From assembly GCF_020809045.1 (NCBI RefSeq), contig NZ_CP078079.1, positions 1,922,001 to 1,986,000 on the forward strand: DNA of 64,000 nt, written 5' to 3'. Both the position numbers and the translations under genes were made by a program. Within the stretch, counting starts at the first letter, position 1. The number at the start of each line of letters is the position of its first letter. Under the pieces are notes generated by a model, which was not told the DNA's origin, ran no database searches, and saw only the letters and a list, made by a program, of their open reading frames with translations. Positions 8,671 to 19,464 of the stretch are shown one piece after another. The DNA is from Pseudarthrobacter sp. L1SW. GTDB lineage: Bacteria > Actinomycetota > Actinomycetes > Actinomycetales > Micrococcaceae.

Positions 8671-10707
8671 GCAAATCCAGCAAGTTACAGGCCCAGGACG
8701 GGAGAGATTCCCACCAACCCCGGGGTGTACCGGTTCCGTGACGCGCACGGCCGCGTCATCTATGTAGGCAAGGCGAAGAGCCTCCGTTCCCGGCTGAACT
8801 CCTACTTTGCCAACCCGGCGGGCCTGCTGCCCAAGACCTACGCCATGGTCCACGCCGCCAGCAGCGTCGAATGGACGGTGGTGGGCAGCGAGCTCGAGTC
8901 GCTGCAGCTGGAGTACACCTGGATCAAGGAATTCAAACCGCGGTTCAACGTGGTGTTCCGTGACGACAAGACCTACCCCTACCTGGCCGTGACAGTGGGC
9001 GAGAAGTACCCGCGCGTCCAGGTGATGCGCGGCGACAAGCGGAAAGGCACCCGCTACTTCGGCCCCTATACCGCAGGCGCCATCCGGGAGACCATGGACA
9101 CCCTGCTCCGCGTTTTCCCGGTCCGCAGCTGCAGCGCCGGAGTGTTCAAGCGCGCCGAGGCCAGCGGCCGCCCCTGCCTCCTGGGCTATATCGACAAATG
9201 CTCCGCCCCGTGCGTGGGAAGGATCTCCCCCGAAGACCACCGGGCACTGGCGGACGATTTCTGCGCCTTTATGGGCGGCGAGGCCAAGCGCTTCATCGCG
9301 AAGCTGGAAAAGCAGATGGCGGAAGCCGTAGCCGAGCTTGACTACGAGCGCGCCGCCCGGGTCCGGGACGACATCACCGCCCTGCGGAAAGTCTTTGAAC
9401 GCAACGCCGTGGTCCTCGCCGAGGACACCGACGCCGATGTCTTCGCCCTGCACGAGGACGAGCTGGAAGCCGCCGTCCAGGTGTTCCACGTCCGGGGCGG
9501 CCGCATCCGCGGCCAGCGTGGCTGGGTAGTGGAAAAGGTGGAGGACTCCACGACTCCCGACCTCGTGGAGCACCTCCTGCAGCAGGTCTACGGCGAGGAC
9601 GGCGACAGCCACGGCAGGCTGCCGCGGGAGGTCCTGGTGCCCGTCGCGCCCAGCAATGCCGAAGAACTGGCTCAGTGGCTGGGCGGGCTGCGCGGGGCAA
9701 AGGTTGACATCCGGGTCCCGCAGCGCGGCGACAAGGCCGCGCTGATGTCCACGGTGCGCGAGAACGCCGAGCACGCCCTGAAGCTGCACAAGACCCGGCG
9801 CGCGGGGGACCTGACCGTCCGGTCGCAGGCACTGCAGGAACTCCAGGAGGCGCTGGACCTGCCGGTGCCCCTGCTGCGGATCGAGTGCTTCGACGTCTCG
9901 CACGTCCAGGGAACCAACGTGGTGGCGTCCATGGTGGTGGTTGAGGACGGGCTGCCCAAAAAATCGGATTACCGGAAGTTCTCCGTGACCGGACCCGCAG
10001 CGGCGGACGACACCGCCGCCATGCATGACGTCCTGACCCGCCGGTTCCGCCACTACCTGCAGGACAAGTCCGCGCAGGTGGGCGAGGCTGCCCTGGCGGG
10101 CGTAGCTGAGGTGTCCGGACAGGCGTCCGGAGCAGGGCGCGGGCTGGAACAAGAAGTGCTGGACAGTTCACAGCTGGATACCACCACCCCGGCACCGCGG
10201 GCCAAGTTCGCCTACCCGCCCAACCTTGTGGTGGTGGACGGCGGCAAGCCCCAGGTCAACGCCGCCGCCCGTGCCCTCGCGGACCTGGGCATCGACGACG
10301 TTTACGTGGTGGGCCTGGCCAAGCGGCTCGAGGAAGTGTGGCTTCCGGACAGCGACTTCCCGGTCATCCTTCCCAGGACGTCCCAGGGGCTGTACCTGCT
10401 TCAGCGGATCCGTGACGAAGCCCACCGGTTCGCCATTTCCTTCCACCGGCAAAAGCGCGGCAAGGCCATGACCGTCTCCGCCCTGGACGGTGTGCCGGGG
10501 CTGGGTGCCTCCAAGCGGAAAGCCCTGCTGGCCCACTTTGGCTCCGTGAAGGGCGTCAAGGCCGCCTCGGCGGCGGAGCTGTCCCAGGCGAAGGGCATTG
10601 GTCCTGCCCTTGCCGGTGCCATCGTGAACCACTTCGCCCCGGACGGACCGGAAGCTGCAGCGGTCCCCGCCATCAACATGACCACGGGCGAAATCATTGA
10701 AACTTAG
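8668..10707 (+). CDS. uvrC: UvrABC excinuclease subunit C
   Basis: A 679-residue UvrC, the dual-incision nuclease of nucleotide excision repair. In order: GIY-YIG nuclease domain (GVYRF and [14 protein letters not shown], about 16-45); a cysteine cluster including CSAPCVG; a UVR motif for UvrB binding (about 210-245, [20 protein letters not shown]); the RNase H-like 3' endonuclease domain ([20 protein letters not shown]); and C-terminal helix-hairpin-helix repeats ([32 protein letters not shown]). A Gly/Ala-rich insert lies near residues 470-510. It starts with GTG from a probable leaderless transcript. Confidence 0.97.
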   Translation: MANPASYRPRTGEIPTNPGVYRFRDAHGRVIYVGKAKSLRSRLNSYFANPAGLLPKTYAMVHAASSVEWTVVGSELESLQLEYTWIKEFKPRFNVVFRDDKTYPYLAVTVGEKYPRVQVMRGDKRKGTRYFGPYTAGAIRETMDTLLRVFPVRSCSAGVFKRAEASGRPCLLGYIDKCSAPCVGRISPEDHRALADDFCAFMGGEAKRFIAKLEKQMAEAVAELDYERAARVRDDITALRKVFERNAVVLAEDTDADVFALHEDELEAAVQVFHVRGGRIRGQRGWVVEKVEDSTTPDLVEHLLQQVYGEDGDSHGRLPREVLVPVAPSNAEELAQWLGGLRGAKVDIRVPQRGDKAALMSTVRENAEHALKLHKTRRAGDLTVRSQALQELQEALDLPVPLLRIECFDVSHVQGTNVVASMVVVEDGLPKKSDYRKFSVTGPAAADDTAAMHDVLTRRFRHYLQDKSAQVGEAALAGVAEVSGQASGAGRGLEQEVLDSSQLDTTTPAPRAKFAYPPNLVVVDGGKPQVNAAARALADLGIDDVYVVGLAKRLEEVWLPDSDFPVILPRTSQGLYLLQRIRDEAHRFAISFHRQKRGKAMTVSALDGVPGLGASKRKALLAHFGSVKGVKAASAAELSQAKGIGPALAGAIVNHFAPDGPEAAAVPAINMTTGEIIET

Positions 10708-10728
10708 CGGAGTCCCCTGAAACTTGGC

Positions 10729-10797
10729 TAGGGTAATGAACGGGGTTTCCGCCAACGCGGCAGCCTGCTGGACAACAACAGGAACGGGGCGGACTTA
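10729..10797 (+). promoter_or_regulatory. Promoter and leader of rapZ-yvcK-whiA
   Basis: TAGGGT at 10729-10734 fits a -10 box. It lies about 60 bases before the rapZ start, so this operon, unlike uvrA and uvrC, would have a short leader. Confidence 0.4.
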
Positions 10798-11721
10798 ATG
10801 GCAGAGACGACGGCGGAATCCGGGGCCGGGCAGGACGGGCTGCAGCCCGTCAAGCCCCTCGAAGCGGAGCTGCTGGTGGTCACCGGAATGTCCGGAGCCG
10901 GGCGGAGCACAGCCGCCGACGCGCTTGAGGACCACGGCTGGTATGTCGTGGAAAACCTTCCGCCGCAGATGCTCGGGACCTTGGCCGACCTTGTGTCCCA
11001 TGCCCCGCAGTCCATTCCCCGGCTGGCGGTGGTCATCGACGTCCGCAGCAAGGGCCTGTTCGCGGACATCCGCGCCGCACTGGGAGCGTTGGCTTCCAGC
11101 GGAGTGGCTTTCCGGGTGCTTTTCCTCGACGCCAGCGACAACGTCCTGGTCCGGCGGTTCGAACAGGGGCGCCGGCCGCACCCCCTGCAGGGCGGCGGGC
11201 GCATCCTCGACGGCATCGCTGCCGAACGGGAACTGCTCCAGGAACTGCGCGACAGCTCCGACGTCGTCCTGGACACGTCCGGCTACAACGTCCACGGCCT
11301 CGCCACCGCCATCACCGAACTGTTCAGCGAAACGGGGCCGGTGGCCCTGCGCTTGAACGTCATGAGTTTCGGCTTCAAGTACGGCCTGCCCGTGGACGCC
11401 AACTACGTGGCGGACGTCCGGTTCATCCCCAACCCGCACTGGGTGCCCCAGCTGCGCCCGCACACCGGGCTGGACAAGGACGTCAGCGACTACGTCCTCG
11501 AGGCGGAAGGGGTCAAGAACTTCGTCGACCGCTACGTCATGGCCCTGGAGCCCGTCCTGGACGGTTACCGCCGCGAGAACAAGCACTACGCCACCATCGC
11601 CGTGGGCTGCACGGGGGGGAAGCACCGCTCCGTGGCCGTGGCCGTCGAGCTTTCCAAGAAACTGGCACAGTTCCCCAGAGTCACGGTGACCACCACCCAC
11701 CGGGATCTGGGCCGGGAGTAA
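10798..11721 (+). CDS. rapZ: RNase adapter RapZ / YvcJ-type nucleotide-binding protein
   Basis: A 307-residue RapZ/YvcJ P-loop protein. Walker A is GMSGAGRST (about 30-38), and the C-terminal domain carries [17 protein letters not shown] and the conserved [10 protein letters not shown] block (about 260-270). E. coli RapZ delivers small RNAs to RNase E; Gram-positive homologues bind GTP/ATP and their role is less clear, so the E. coli function should not be assumed. The gene overlaps yvcK by one base (TAATG) and is followed by whiA, the rapZ-yvcK-whiA trio conserved in Gram-positives. Confidence 0.93.
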   Translation: MAETTAESGAGQDGLQPVKPLEAELLVVTGMSGAGRSTAADALEDHGWYVVENLPPQMLGTLADLVSHAPQSIPRLAVVIDVRSKGLFADIRAALGALASSGVAFRVLFLDASDNVLVRRFEQGRRPHPLQGGGRILDGIAAERELLQELRDSSDVVLDTSGYNVHGLATAITELFSETGPVALRLNVMSFGFKYGLPVDANYVADVRFIPNPHWVPQLRPHTGLDKDVSDYVLEAEGVKNFVDRYVMALEPVLDGYRRENKHYATIAVGCTGGKHRSVAVAVELSKKLAQFPRVTVTTTHRDLGRE

Positions 11722-12737
11722 TGTCGCTTTTCACCGGGGCCCTGCCGTTGGTTCCGCCCGCCGGAGCAGCGGGCGGGCAGCAGGCCAAAGGCCCCAAGGT
11801 AGTTGCCCTGGGCGGCGGACACGGCCTCTCGGCGTCGCTGTCCGCCCTGCGCCTGCTCACCTCCGACCTGACGGCGGTGGTGACAGTGGCGGACGACGGC
11901 GGCTCGTCGGGGCGCCTGCGCGAGGAGTACGGCGTCCTTCCGCCGGGCGATCTGCGCATGGCGCTGGCCGCCCTGTGTGACGACACCGACTGGGGACGCA
12001 CCTGGCGCGACGTCATGCAGCACAGGTTCCGCCCCGGCAAGGGCCCGGGCGGCTCCCTGGACGAACATGCCATGGGCAACCTGCTGATCGTGACCCTGTG
12101 GGAGCTGCTGGGCGACGCCGTGGCCGGGCTCAAGTGGGCCGGCGCGCTCCTGGGGGCGCGGGGCCAGGTCCTCCCCATGTCCACCGTGCCGCTCACCATC
12201 GAAGGGGACGTCCGGGTCACCGCCCCCGACGGCGGGTCCGCCCTGCAGACCATCCGCGGCCAGGCGCGCTGCGCGGTGGCGGGTTCCCTGGAACAGGTGC
12301 GGCTCCTCCCCGAGGCCGCCCCCGCCTGCGTTGAAGCACTTACCGCCATCGAGCTCGCGGACTGGGTGATCCTTGGGCCAGGCTCCTGGTACACCTCCGT
12401 GCTGCCCCACCTCCTCCTCCCCGAGATGCGGGAGGCACTGTGCCAGACGCCCGCCAAGCGCTGCCTCACCATGAACCTGGCCACGGACACCAAGGAAACC
12501 TCCGGTATGACCGCCGCGGACCACCTTCACGTGCTGCGGCGTTATGCCCCAGGGTTCAGCGTGGACGTTGTCCTGGCTGATCCCGCATCCGTCCCTGACC
12601 GGCAGGAGTTCGAGAAAGCCGCCGGGATGATCGGCGCCGAGGTGGTCTTGGGTAAAGTAGGGGCGTCGGGCCGCCGTCCCGTCCATGACCCCCTGCGTCT
12701 GGCGACGGCGTACCACGACGTGTTTGGGAACAGTTAG
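11721..12737 (+). CDS. yvcK: YvcK / CofD-like gluconeogenesis factor
   Basis: A 338-residue protein of the YvcK branch of the CofD-like fold: ALGGGHGLSASLSALR (about 30-45), ADDGGSSGRLREEYGVLPPGD (about 55-75) and the C-terminal LGPGSWYTSVLPHLL. Family members bind UDP-sugars and are required for growth on gluconeogenic carbon sources and for cell-wall homeostasis in Bacillus and mycobacteria. It starts at the ATG that overlaps the rapZ stop; whiA follows after 9 bp. CofD (F420 biosynthesis) is a distant relative, but this neighbourhood argues for YvcK. Confidence 0.92.
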   Translation: MSLFTGALPLVPPAGAAGGQQAKGPKVVALGGGHGLSASLSALRLLTSDLTAVVTVADDGGSSGRLREEYGVLPPGDLRMALAALCDDTDWGRTWRDVMQHRFRPGKGPGGSLDEHAMGNLLIVTLWELLGDAVAGLKWAGALLGARGQVLPMSTVPLTIEGDVRVTAPDGGSALQTIRGQARCAVAGSLEQVRLLPEAAPACVEALTAIELADWVILGPGSWYTSVLPHLLLPEMREALCQTPAKRCLTMNLATDTKETSGMTAADHLHVLRRYAPGFSVDVVLADPASVPDRQEFEKAAGMIGAEVVLGKVGASGRRPVHDPLRLATAYHDVFGNS

Positions 12738-12746
12738 GAAGGTGCC

Positions 12747-13727
12747 ATGGCACTGACAGCATCGGTCAAAGAAGAACTGTCCCGTCTGGACATCAAGAAG
12801 TCATCAGTACGCAAGGCCGAAGTCTCCGCCATGCTCCGCTTCGCAGGCGGGCTGCACATCATCTCCGGCCGGATCGTTATCGAGGCGGAGGTGGACCTCG
12901 CGTCCACCGCGCGGCGCCTTCGGGCAGCAATCGCGGAAGTGTACGGCCACCAAAGCGAGATCATCGTCGTTTCCGCCGGGGGGCTGCGGCGCGCCAGCCG
13001 CTACGTGGTCCGGGTAGTGCGCGACGGCGAGGCGCTTGCCCGCCAGACAGGCCTCCTTGATGGCCGGGGCCGTCCCGTGCGCGGGCTGCCGTCCGCCGTC
13101 GTCAACGGCTCAGCCGCCGACGCCGAAGCGGTGTGGCGCGGCGCCTTCCTGGCGCACGGTTCGCTGACCGAGCCCGGACGCTCGTCGTCGCTGGAGGTTA
13201 CGTGCCCAGGCCCGGAATCGGCACTGGCCCTCGTGGGCGCGGCGCGCAGGCTGGACATCCAGGCCAAGGCCCGCGAAGTCCGCGGGGTGGACCGCGTGGT
13301 CATCCGCGACGGCGACACCATTGCGGCGCTGCTGACCCGGATGGGTGCCCATGACGCCCTGATGGTCTGGGAGGAACGGCGGATGCGCAAGGAGGTCCGC
13401 GCCACCGCCAACCGGCTGGCGAACTTCGACGACGCCAACCTCCGGCGCTCTGCCCAAGCCGCAGTGGCGGCAGGGGCACGCGTTGACAGGGCCCTTGAAA
13501 TCCTTGGCGACGACGTGCCGGACCACCTGAAGTACGCTGGCGAACTCCGGGTGGCACACAAGCAGGCCAGCCTGGATGAGCTGGGGCGCCTGGCGGACCC
13601 GGTCATGACGAAGGACGCGATCGCCGGAAGGATCCGCCGGCTGCTGGCCATGGCGGACAAACGTGCGCTGGACCTGGGCATCCCGGGGACGGACGCCAAT
13701 GTGACGCCTGAAATGCTGGACGAGTGA
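12747..13727 (+). CDS. whiA: DNA-binding protein WhiA
   Basis: A 326-residue WhiA. The N-terminal two thirds is a degenerate LAGLIDADG-endonuclease fold ([35 protein letters not shown]). The C-terminal helix-turn-helix includes [30 protein letters not shown]. In Streptomyces WhiA controls sporulation genes with WhiB; in non-sporulating actinobacteria it is linked to growth and division. The ATG is preceded by a GGAAGG site. Its tail overlaps the likely -35 region of sodA. Confidence 0.96.
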   Translation: MALTASVKEELSRLDIKKSSVRKAEVSAMLRFAGGLHIISGRIVIEAEVDLASTARRLRAAIAEVYGHQSEIIVVSAGGLRRASRYVVRVVRDGEALARQTGLLDGRGRPVRGLPSAVVNGSAADAEAVWRGAFLAHGSLTEPGRSSSLEVTCPGPESALALVGAARRLDIQAKAREVRGVDRVVIRDGDTIAALLTRMGAHDALMVWEERRMRKEVRATANRLANFDDANLRRSAQAAVAAGARVDRALEILGDDVPDHLKYAGELRVAHKQASLDELGRLADPVMTKDAIAGRIRRLLAMADKRALDLGIPGTDANVTPEMLDE

Positions 13728-13735
13728 CAGCCCCA

Positions 13736-13770
13736 TAGAATCAAAATGATTCCGGGCGCCAGCCGCCCGG
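13736..13770 (+). promoter_or_regulatory. sodA promoter with overlapping palindrome and a leader hairpin
   Basis: TAGAAT at 13736-13741 fits a -10 box. It is overlapped by an inverted repeat GAATCA-AAA-TGATTC (13738-13752) that would cover the transcription start, a good place for a repressor. A 7-bp GC hairpin (CCGGGCG / CGCCCGG, 13752-13770) follows in the leader. The regulator is not identifiable from sequence. Confidence 0.45.
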
Positions 13771-13826
13771 ATGCACAATCCGAGAGTTACCAACCGGACC
13801 GGATGTCCACGATATTGGAGGATTTT

Positions 13827-14453
13827 GTGACCGAGTACGTATTGCCCGAACTCAGCTACGACTACGCCGCCCTGGAGCCGCACATTTCCGCGCGGATCAT
13901 GGAGCTGCACCACAGCAAGCACCACGCAGCCTACGTTGCCGGCGCCAACAATGCCCTGGCCCAGCTGGCCGAAGCACGGGAGAAGGGCGACTTCGCCAAC
14001 ATCAACCGGCTCTCCAAGGACCTCGCGTTCCACACCGGCGGCCACATTAACCACTCCGTCTTCTGGAACAACCTCTCCCCGGACGGCGGCGACAAGCCCG
14101 AGGGCGAACTCGCTGCGGCCATCGATGACGCCTTCGGCTCCTTCGATGCCTTCCGCGCACAGTTCTCCGCAGCAGCACTCGGCCTGCAGGGTTCCGGCTG
14201 GGGCTTCCTGGCCTACGAGCCCATCGGCGGCAACCTGGTTATCGAGCAGCTGTACGACCAGCAGGGCAACACGGCGCTGGGCACCACCCCGCTGCTCATG
14301 CTGGACATGTGGGAGCACGCCTTCTACCTGGACTACGTCAACGTGAAGGCCGACTACGTCAAGGCGTTCTGGAACATCGTGAACTGGGCCGACGTCGCCA
14401 AGCGCTTCGAGGCTGCCCGCACCAACGCCACGGCACTCATCACACTCCCGTAG
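13827..14453 (+). CDS. sodA: Superoxide dismutase (Mn/Fe)
   Basis: A 208-residue Fe/Mn superoxide dismutase that detoxifies superoxide. The start chosen is GTG at 13827, because GGAGGA lies at 13817-13822 and the protein then begins [17 protein letters not shown] as in the family; the frame is open further upstream without support. Metal ligands are His in the MELHHSKHH block, His in the [10 protein letters not shown] block, and Asp and His in [12 protein letters not shown]. Mn or Fe preference cannot be fixed by eye. It is transcribed alone between whiA and gap and followed by a strong hairpin. Confidence 0.96.
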   Translation: MTEYVLPELSYDYAALEPHISARIMELHHSKHHAAYVAGANNALAQLAEAREKGDFANINRLSKDLAFHTGGHINHSVFWNNLSPDGGDKPEGELAAAIDDAFGSFDAFRAQFSAAALGLQGSGWGFLAYEPIGGNLVIEQLYDQQGNTALGTTPLLMLDMWEHAFYLDYVNVKADYVKAFWNIVNWADVAKRFEAARTNATALITLP

Positions 14454-14519
14454 TGCGAACGGCTGCACCGCGGTGTAACAAACTTCACATTTTGGACTTA
14501 TAACGGCCGGGATGTGGAC

Positions 14520-14549
14520 GGTCCGCCCCCGCACTTGCGGGGGCGGACC
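14520..14549. terminator. Strong hairpin after sodA
   Basis: A perfect 13-bp GC-rich stem (GGTCCGCCCCCGC at 14520-14532, complement at 14537-14549) with a 4-base loop ACTT. It lies 66 bases after the sodA stop and before the gap leader. Only a weak T/A-rich tail follows, so it could terminate sodA or insulate gap. Confidence 0.65.
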
Positions 14550-14559
14550 CAGTTAAACG

Positions 14560-15726
<1,167 letters not shown>

Positions 15727-15736
15727 GGTTAGACAC

Positions 15737-16963
15737 ATGACACTTCACACCCTCAACGAACTTCTCGCTGAAGGTGTCCGCGGGCGGTACATTCTGGTTC
15801 GTAGTGACCTGAATGTGCCGCTCGACGGCTCTACAGTCACTGACGACGGCCGCATCAAGGCCTCACTTCCAGTGCTGTCAAAGCTCACGGACGCCGGTGC
15901 CCGCGTGCTGGTAACAGCCCACCTCGGACGCCCCAAGGGCGCCCCGGAGGAAAAGTACTCCCTGAAGCCCGCAGTGGCCCGCCTGGCCGAACTCGCGGAC
16001 TTCAATGTCTCCCTGGCCGCTGACACGGTAGGCGGCTCCGCGAAGGAGGCTGCAGCCGCCCTCCAGGACGGCGAGGTGCTGGTCCTGGAAAACGTCCGCT
16101 TCGATGCCCGCGAGACCAGCAAGGACGACGCCGAGCGCGGCGCCTTCGCTGACGAGCTGGTCGCCCTGACGGGCGGTAACGGCGCCTACGTGGACGACGC
16201 CTTCGGAGCAGTGCACCGCAAGCACGCTAGCGTGTACGACGTCGCCACCCGGCTTCCGTCCTACCTCGGCGACCTCGTGCACACCGAGGTGGAGGTCCTC
16301 CGCAAGCTGACGGCCGACACCCAGCGCCCGTATGTTGTGGTGCTTGGCGGTTCCAAGGTCTCCGACAAACTGGCAGTCATTGACAACCTGCTGGGCAAGG
16401 CGGACACCATCCTGGTGGGCGGCGGCATGCTGTTCACCTTCCTCGCCGCGGCCGGGCACAAGGTTGCCTCCAGCCTGTTGGAGGAAGACCAGATCCCGGT
16501 GGTCCAGGACTACCTCAAGCGAGCGGCCGGTGCCGGAACCGAGTTCGTGGTCCCCACCGACGTCGTGGTGGCGGAGAAGTTCGCTGCCGACGCCGCACAC
16601 GAGACTGTCCCTGCGGACAACATCGAGGGCAGCAGCTTCGGGACACAGGGCATCGGCCTGGATATCGGGCCCGAGTCGGCAGCTGCTTTCGCTGACCGGA
16701 TCAAGGGTGCGAAGACCGTGTTCTGGAACGGGCCGATGGGGGTCTTCGAGTTTGAAGCGTTCTCCGCCGGAACCCGTGCCATCGCCCAGGCCCTGACCGA
16801 AACCGGCGCATTCACGGTGGTGGGCGGCGGGGATTCGGCTGCTGCGGTACGCACGCTAGGGTTCGCCGACGACCAGTTCGGCCATATCTCCACCGGCGGC
16901 GGCGCCAGCCTGGAATACCTCGAAGGCAAGGAGCTCCCGGGGCTCAGCGTCCTCGACCGCTAA
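15737..16963 (+). CDS. pgk: Phosphoglycerate kinase
   Basis: A 408-residue phosphoglycerate kinase making ATP from 1,3-bisphosphoglycerate. Substrate-binding residues lie in [10 protein letters not shown] and [10 protein letters not shown], then [17 protein letters not shown]-like [11 protein letters not shown], and the C-terminal nucleotide loop [12 protein letters not shown]. The ATG at 15737 follows gap by 10 bp; an in-frame upstream extension inside gap is not credible. Co-transcription with gap is expected. Confidence 0.97.
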   Translation: MTLHTLNELLAEGVRGRYILVRSDLNVPLDGSTVTDDGRIKASLPVLSKLTDAGARVLVTAHLGRPKGAPEEKYSLKPAVARLAELADFNVSLAADTVGGSAKEAAAALQDGEVLVLENVRFDARETSKDDAERGAFADELVALTGGNGAYVDDAFGAVHRKHASVYDVATRLPSYLGDLVHTEVEVLRKLTADTQRPYVVVLGGSKVSDKLAVIDNLLGKADTILVGGGMLFTFLAAAGHKVASSLLEEDQIPVVQDYLKRAAGAGTEFVVPTDVVVAEKFAADAAHETVPADNIEGSSFGTQGIGLDIGPESAAAFADRIKGAKTVFWNGPMGVFEFEAFSAGTRAIAQALTETGAFTVVGGGDSAAAVRTLGFADDQFGHISTGGGASLEYLEGKELPGLSVLDR

Positions 16964-17068
16964 AGCCTTCCGGCAGCAGCATCTGACCCATTTGTCCCTC
17001 CGGCCGGCAGGTTGCCCCGCGGCAGCCTGCCGGCCGAACACATATCAAGAACTTTTTTTGGAGAATAC

Positions 17069-17884
17069 GTGACAACGTCAACGAACGGCGCATTCGACCG
17101 CAAGCCCTTCATCGCGGGCAACTGGAAAATGAACATGGACCACGTGCAGGGCATCACCCTCCTGCAGAAGCTCGCCTGGACCCTCTCGGACGCGAAGCAC
17201 GACTACAGCCGGGTCGAAGTTGCGGTCTTCCCCCCGTTCACCGATCTCCGCGGTGTCCAGACCCTGGTCCAGGGCGACGACCTGGACATTGCCTACGGCG
17301 GGCAGGACCTCTCCCAGTTCGATTCCGGCGCCTACACCGGTGACATCTCGGGCCAGTTCCTGAACAAGCTGGGCTGCAAGTACGTCCTGGTGGGCCACAG
17401 CGAACGCCGGACCATCCATAATGAATCGGACGAGGTCCTCAACGCAAAGGTCAAGGCGGCCTTCAAGCACGGCATCACCCCGGTGCTTTGCGTCGGAGAG
17501 GGCCTGGAGATCCGCCAGGCAGGTACCCACGTGAGCCACACGCTGGAGCAGCTTCGTGCCGGTGTGGAGGGGCTTTCCGGCGAGCAGGCCGCAGAGCTGG
17601 TTGTCGCCTACGAGCCCGTCTGGGCAATCGGCACCGGTGAAGTAGCCGGACCTGAGGACGCACAGGAGATGTGCGCCGCCATCCGTGCCGAGCTGGAGTC
17701 GCTGTTCGGCGCCGACGTTGCTGCCAGGACGCGGCTGCTTTACGGCGGCTCAGTCAAGGCCAACAATGCCGCCGCAATCCTCAAGGAACGCGACGTGGAC
17801 GGCCTGCTGGTGGGCGGGGCCAGCTTGGATCCGGCCGAGTTTGCTAATATTGTCAGGTTCGAGAGTCACTTGGTGACGGACTAG
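17069..17884 (+). CDS. tpiA: Triosephosphate isomerase
   Basis: A 271-residue TIM barrel interconverting dihydroxyacetone phosphate and glyceraldehyde 3-phosphate. Seen are AGNWKMN (substrate Asn/Lys), LVGHSERR (catalytic His), [11 protein letters not shown] (catalytic Glu and flexible loop) and [12 protein letters not shown] (phosphate binding). GTG at 17069 is preferred because GGAG at 17060-17063 lies at good distance. The 105-bp gap after pgk contains only short GC repeats. Confidence 0.97.
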   Translation: MTTSTNGAFDRKPFIAGNWKMNMDHVQGITLLQKLAWTLSDAKHDYSRVEVAVFPPFTDLRGVQTLVQGDDLDIAYGGQDLSQFDSGAYTGDISGQFLNKLGCKYVLVGHSERRTIHNESDEVLNAKVKAAFKHGITPVLCVGEGLEIRQAGTHVSHTLEQLRAGVEGLSGEQAAELVVAYEPVWAIGTGEVAGPEDAQEMCAAIRAELESLFGADVAARTRLLYGGSVKANNAAAILKERDVDGLLVGGASLDPAEFANIVRFESHLVTD

Positions 17885-17929
17885 TCCGTCCGCTCAACTC
17901 GCGCAATCCCAACTTCCTGAAAGGCCGTC

Positions 17930-18187
17930 GTGGACGTTCTTCATGTCATTCTGCAGATTCTCCTGGGCATTACCAGCCTCTTGCTGACGCTGCTCATCCT
18001 CCTTCACAAGGGCCGGGGCGGCGGGATGTCGGACATGTTCGGCGGCGGCATGAGCTCAGGCCTCAGCTCGTCGGGCGTGGCCGAACGCAACCTGAACAGG
18101 TTCACAGTGGTCCTCGGCGTAACCTGGGGCATCGTCATCATCGCGCTGGGACTGATCATGCGGTTCAGCGGCGGCGGAGACTCCTGA
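17930..18187 (+). CDS. secG: Preprotein translocase subunit SecG
   Basis: An 85-residue SecG, the accessory subunit of the SecYEG channel. Two membrane helices are visible (about 5-25 and 58-78), joined by a Gly-rich cytosolic loop with GRGGGMSDMFGGGMSSGLSSSGVAERNLNR, the family signature region. The GTG start follows a GAAAGG site. It is the last gene of the gap cluster, a common actinobacterial arrangement. Confidence 0.95.
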   Translation: MDVLHVILQILLGITSLLLTLLILLHKGRGGGMSDMFGGGMSSGLSSSGVAERNLNRFTVVLGVTWGIVIIALGLIMRFSGGGDS

Positions 18188-18246
18188 CCTCCTGATTCGC
18201 AAAAAGTGTCGTGGCGGAAACTGCCGCGGCACAGGTCTGCCAACTA

Positions 18247-18291
18247 AACTGTGGCTGTCGGTTCCCGACAGCCACAGTTCTGTTTAAACAG
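18247..18291. terminator. Long hairpin plus 12-bp palindrome between secG and rbpA
   Basis: A perfect 15-bp stem (AACTGTGGCTGTCGG at 18247-18261, complement 18265-18279) with a 3-base loop, followed directly by the 12-bp palindrome CTGTTTAAACAG (18280-18291). It probably terminates the gap operon. A possible -10 TAAACT (18245-18250) overlaps its left arm and could drive rbpA, which would fold the arm into the rbpA promoter. Confidence 0.6.
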
Positions 18292-18303
18292 GCAGGAGTC
18301 CCG

Positions 18304-18693
18304 ATGATTCATCCGTCGTCAGGCTTCCGGGGCACCCGCGCGGGCGTCACGGAAGGAACGGGTTTCAGCTTCGAGTCAGAGGACCATGGGAAGCCGCTGC
18401 CGCGCATCCGGGTCTCATACTGGTGCGCAAAGGGCCACGAAACCACACCCGTGTTCCTCAAGCTGCCCGAGGACCAGATCCCGCTGGTCTGGGATTGCCG
18501 GAAGTGTGGCGGCCCGGCATCCCGGGACGGGCAGGCAGCAGCAGCCGACGCCGTGGACGACGGCTACAAAAGCCATCTTGAGTACGTTAAAGAGCGGCGC
18601 TCCGACCAGGATGCTGAAGATGTCCTGGCCGGAGCGCTGGAAAAACTACGCGCCCGCGGCGTCCTTCCGGACCAGCTGCTGGGGGACCCGTGA
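18304..18693 (+). CDS. rbpA: RNA polymerase-binding protein RbpA
   Basis: A 129-residue RbpA, the actinobacterial RNA polymerase accessory protein that stabilises sigma-A/B open complexes. The N-terminus MIHPSSGFRGTRAG is typical, followed by the zinc-binding core (SYWCAKGHET ... WDCRKCGGPA) and the C-terminal sigma-interacting helix with KSHLEYVKERRS. ATG at 18304 with AGGAG at 18293-18297 fixes the start; the frame is open upstream but not conserved. The last 48 bp overlap the 3' end of pgl on the other strand. Confidence 0.95.
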   Translation: MIHPSSGFRGTRAGVTEGTGFSFESEDHGKPLPRIRVSYWCAKGHETTPVFLKLPEDQIPLVWDCRKCGGPASRDGQAAAADAVDDGYKSHLEYVKERRSDQDAEDVLAGALEKLRARGVLPDQLLGDP

Positions 18694-19464
18694 GGCCGCG
18701 TTCTCGTCGATAAGCCACAATGTCCGGGACGTGCCCCGCGGTCCTGCGGCCGGGACCTGGACGGGGTTGGCGCCGGCAAGCGCCAGCCCCACGGCGCCGG
18801 CCTTGTCCTCACCTGCCACCACCATCCACACCTCGGAAGCAGTGTTGATCGCCGGCAGCGTCAGGGAAATCCGAAGCGGAGGCGGCTTTGGCGAATTCCT
18901 GACACCCACCACGGTGCGTTCCTTCTCGCGGATACCTGCCTGCTCCGGGAACAGCGACGCGACGTGCGCATCAGGACCAACACCCAGCAGGACGACATCG
19001 AGGCGGGGGAGCGCGGAAGGTTCCTCTGGCCGGTCATCGGACATGTCCGCTGCGTGTTCGGCTGCGGCCGCTTCCCGGAACCGCCGGGCGTAATCCTCGG
19101 CGGCTTCTTCCGGACTGCCGAACTCATCCGAGGATCCCGGCTCGTGGATCCGCTCCGGGTCCACGGGGATGCGCGCCAGCAGGGCGTCCGACGCCTGCTT
19201 CGTGTTCCGTTCCGGGTCCCCGGCCGGAAGGAAGCGCTCGTCGCCCCACCAGAAGTTCACCTTCGACCAATCGACGGCCGGGGCCGCCGGGGAATCAGCA
19301 ACAGCCTTCAGCGTGCCGATGCCCACGGTTCCCCCGGTCAGCACCACGGTGGCCTCGCCGTACTTATCCTGCACATCAACAAGCTTGGTGATCAGGCGGG
19401 CCGCGATGGCAGCCATCAGGACGGACGAATCAGGATGAATGCTTACTCTTGGGTCAACGCTCAC
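18646..19464 (-). CDS. pgl: 6-phosphogluconolactonase
   Basis: A 272-residue DevB/NagB-type lactonase hydrolysing 6-phosphogluconolactone, step two of the oxidative pentose phosphate pathway. Seen are LTGGTVGIGTL (phosphate binding, about 42-52), WWGDERFLPAGDPERNTKQA and LLGVGPDAHVASLFP. The start is GTG, 11 bp inside the opcA 3' end, so the two are coupled. The C-terminus overlaps convergent rbpA by 48 bp, and TAG at 18648-18646 confirms the overlap. Confidence 0.94.
   Translation of the reverse strand: MSVDPRVSIHPDSSVLMAAIAARLITKLVDVQDKYGEATVVLTGGTVGIGTLKAVADSPAAPAVDWSKVNFWWGDERFLPAGDPERNTKQASDALLARIPVDPERIHEPGSSDEFGSPEEAAEDYARRFREAAAAEHAADMSDDRPEEPSALPRLDVVLLGVGPDAHVASLFPEQAGIREKERTVVGVRNSPKPPPLRISLTLPAINTASEVWMVVAGEDKAGAVGLALAGANPVQVPAAGPRGTSRTLWLIDENAASRVPQQLVRKDAAGA

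Noticed and set aside
18216..18240. Possible SigR-type promoter (GGAAA...) before rbpA
   Set aside because: rbpA is a SigR target in Streptomyces, but the -10 GTT is absent at the required spacing.
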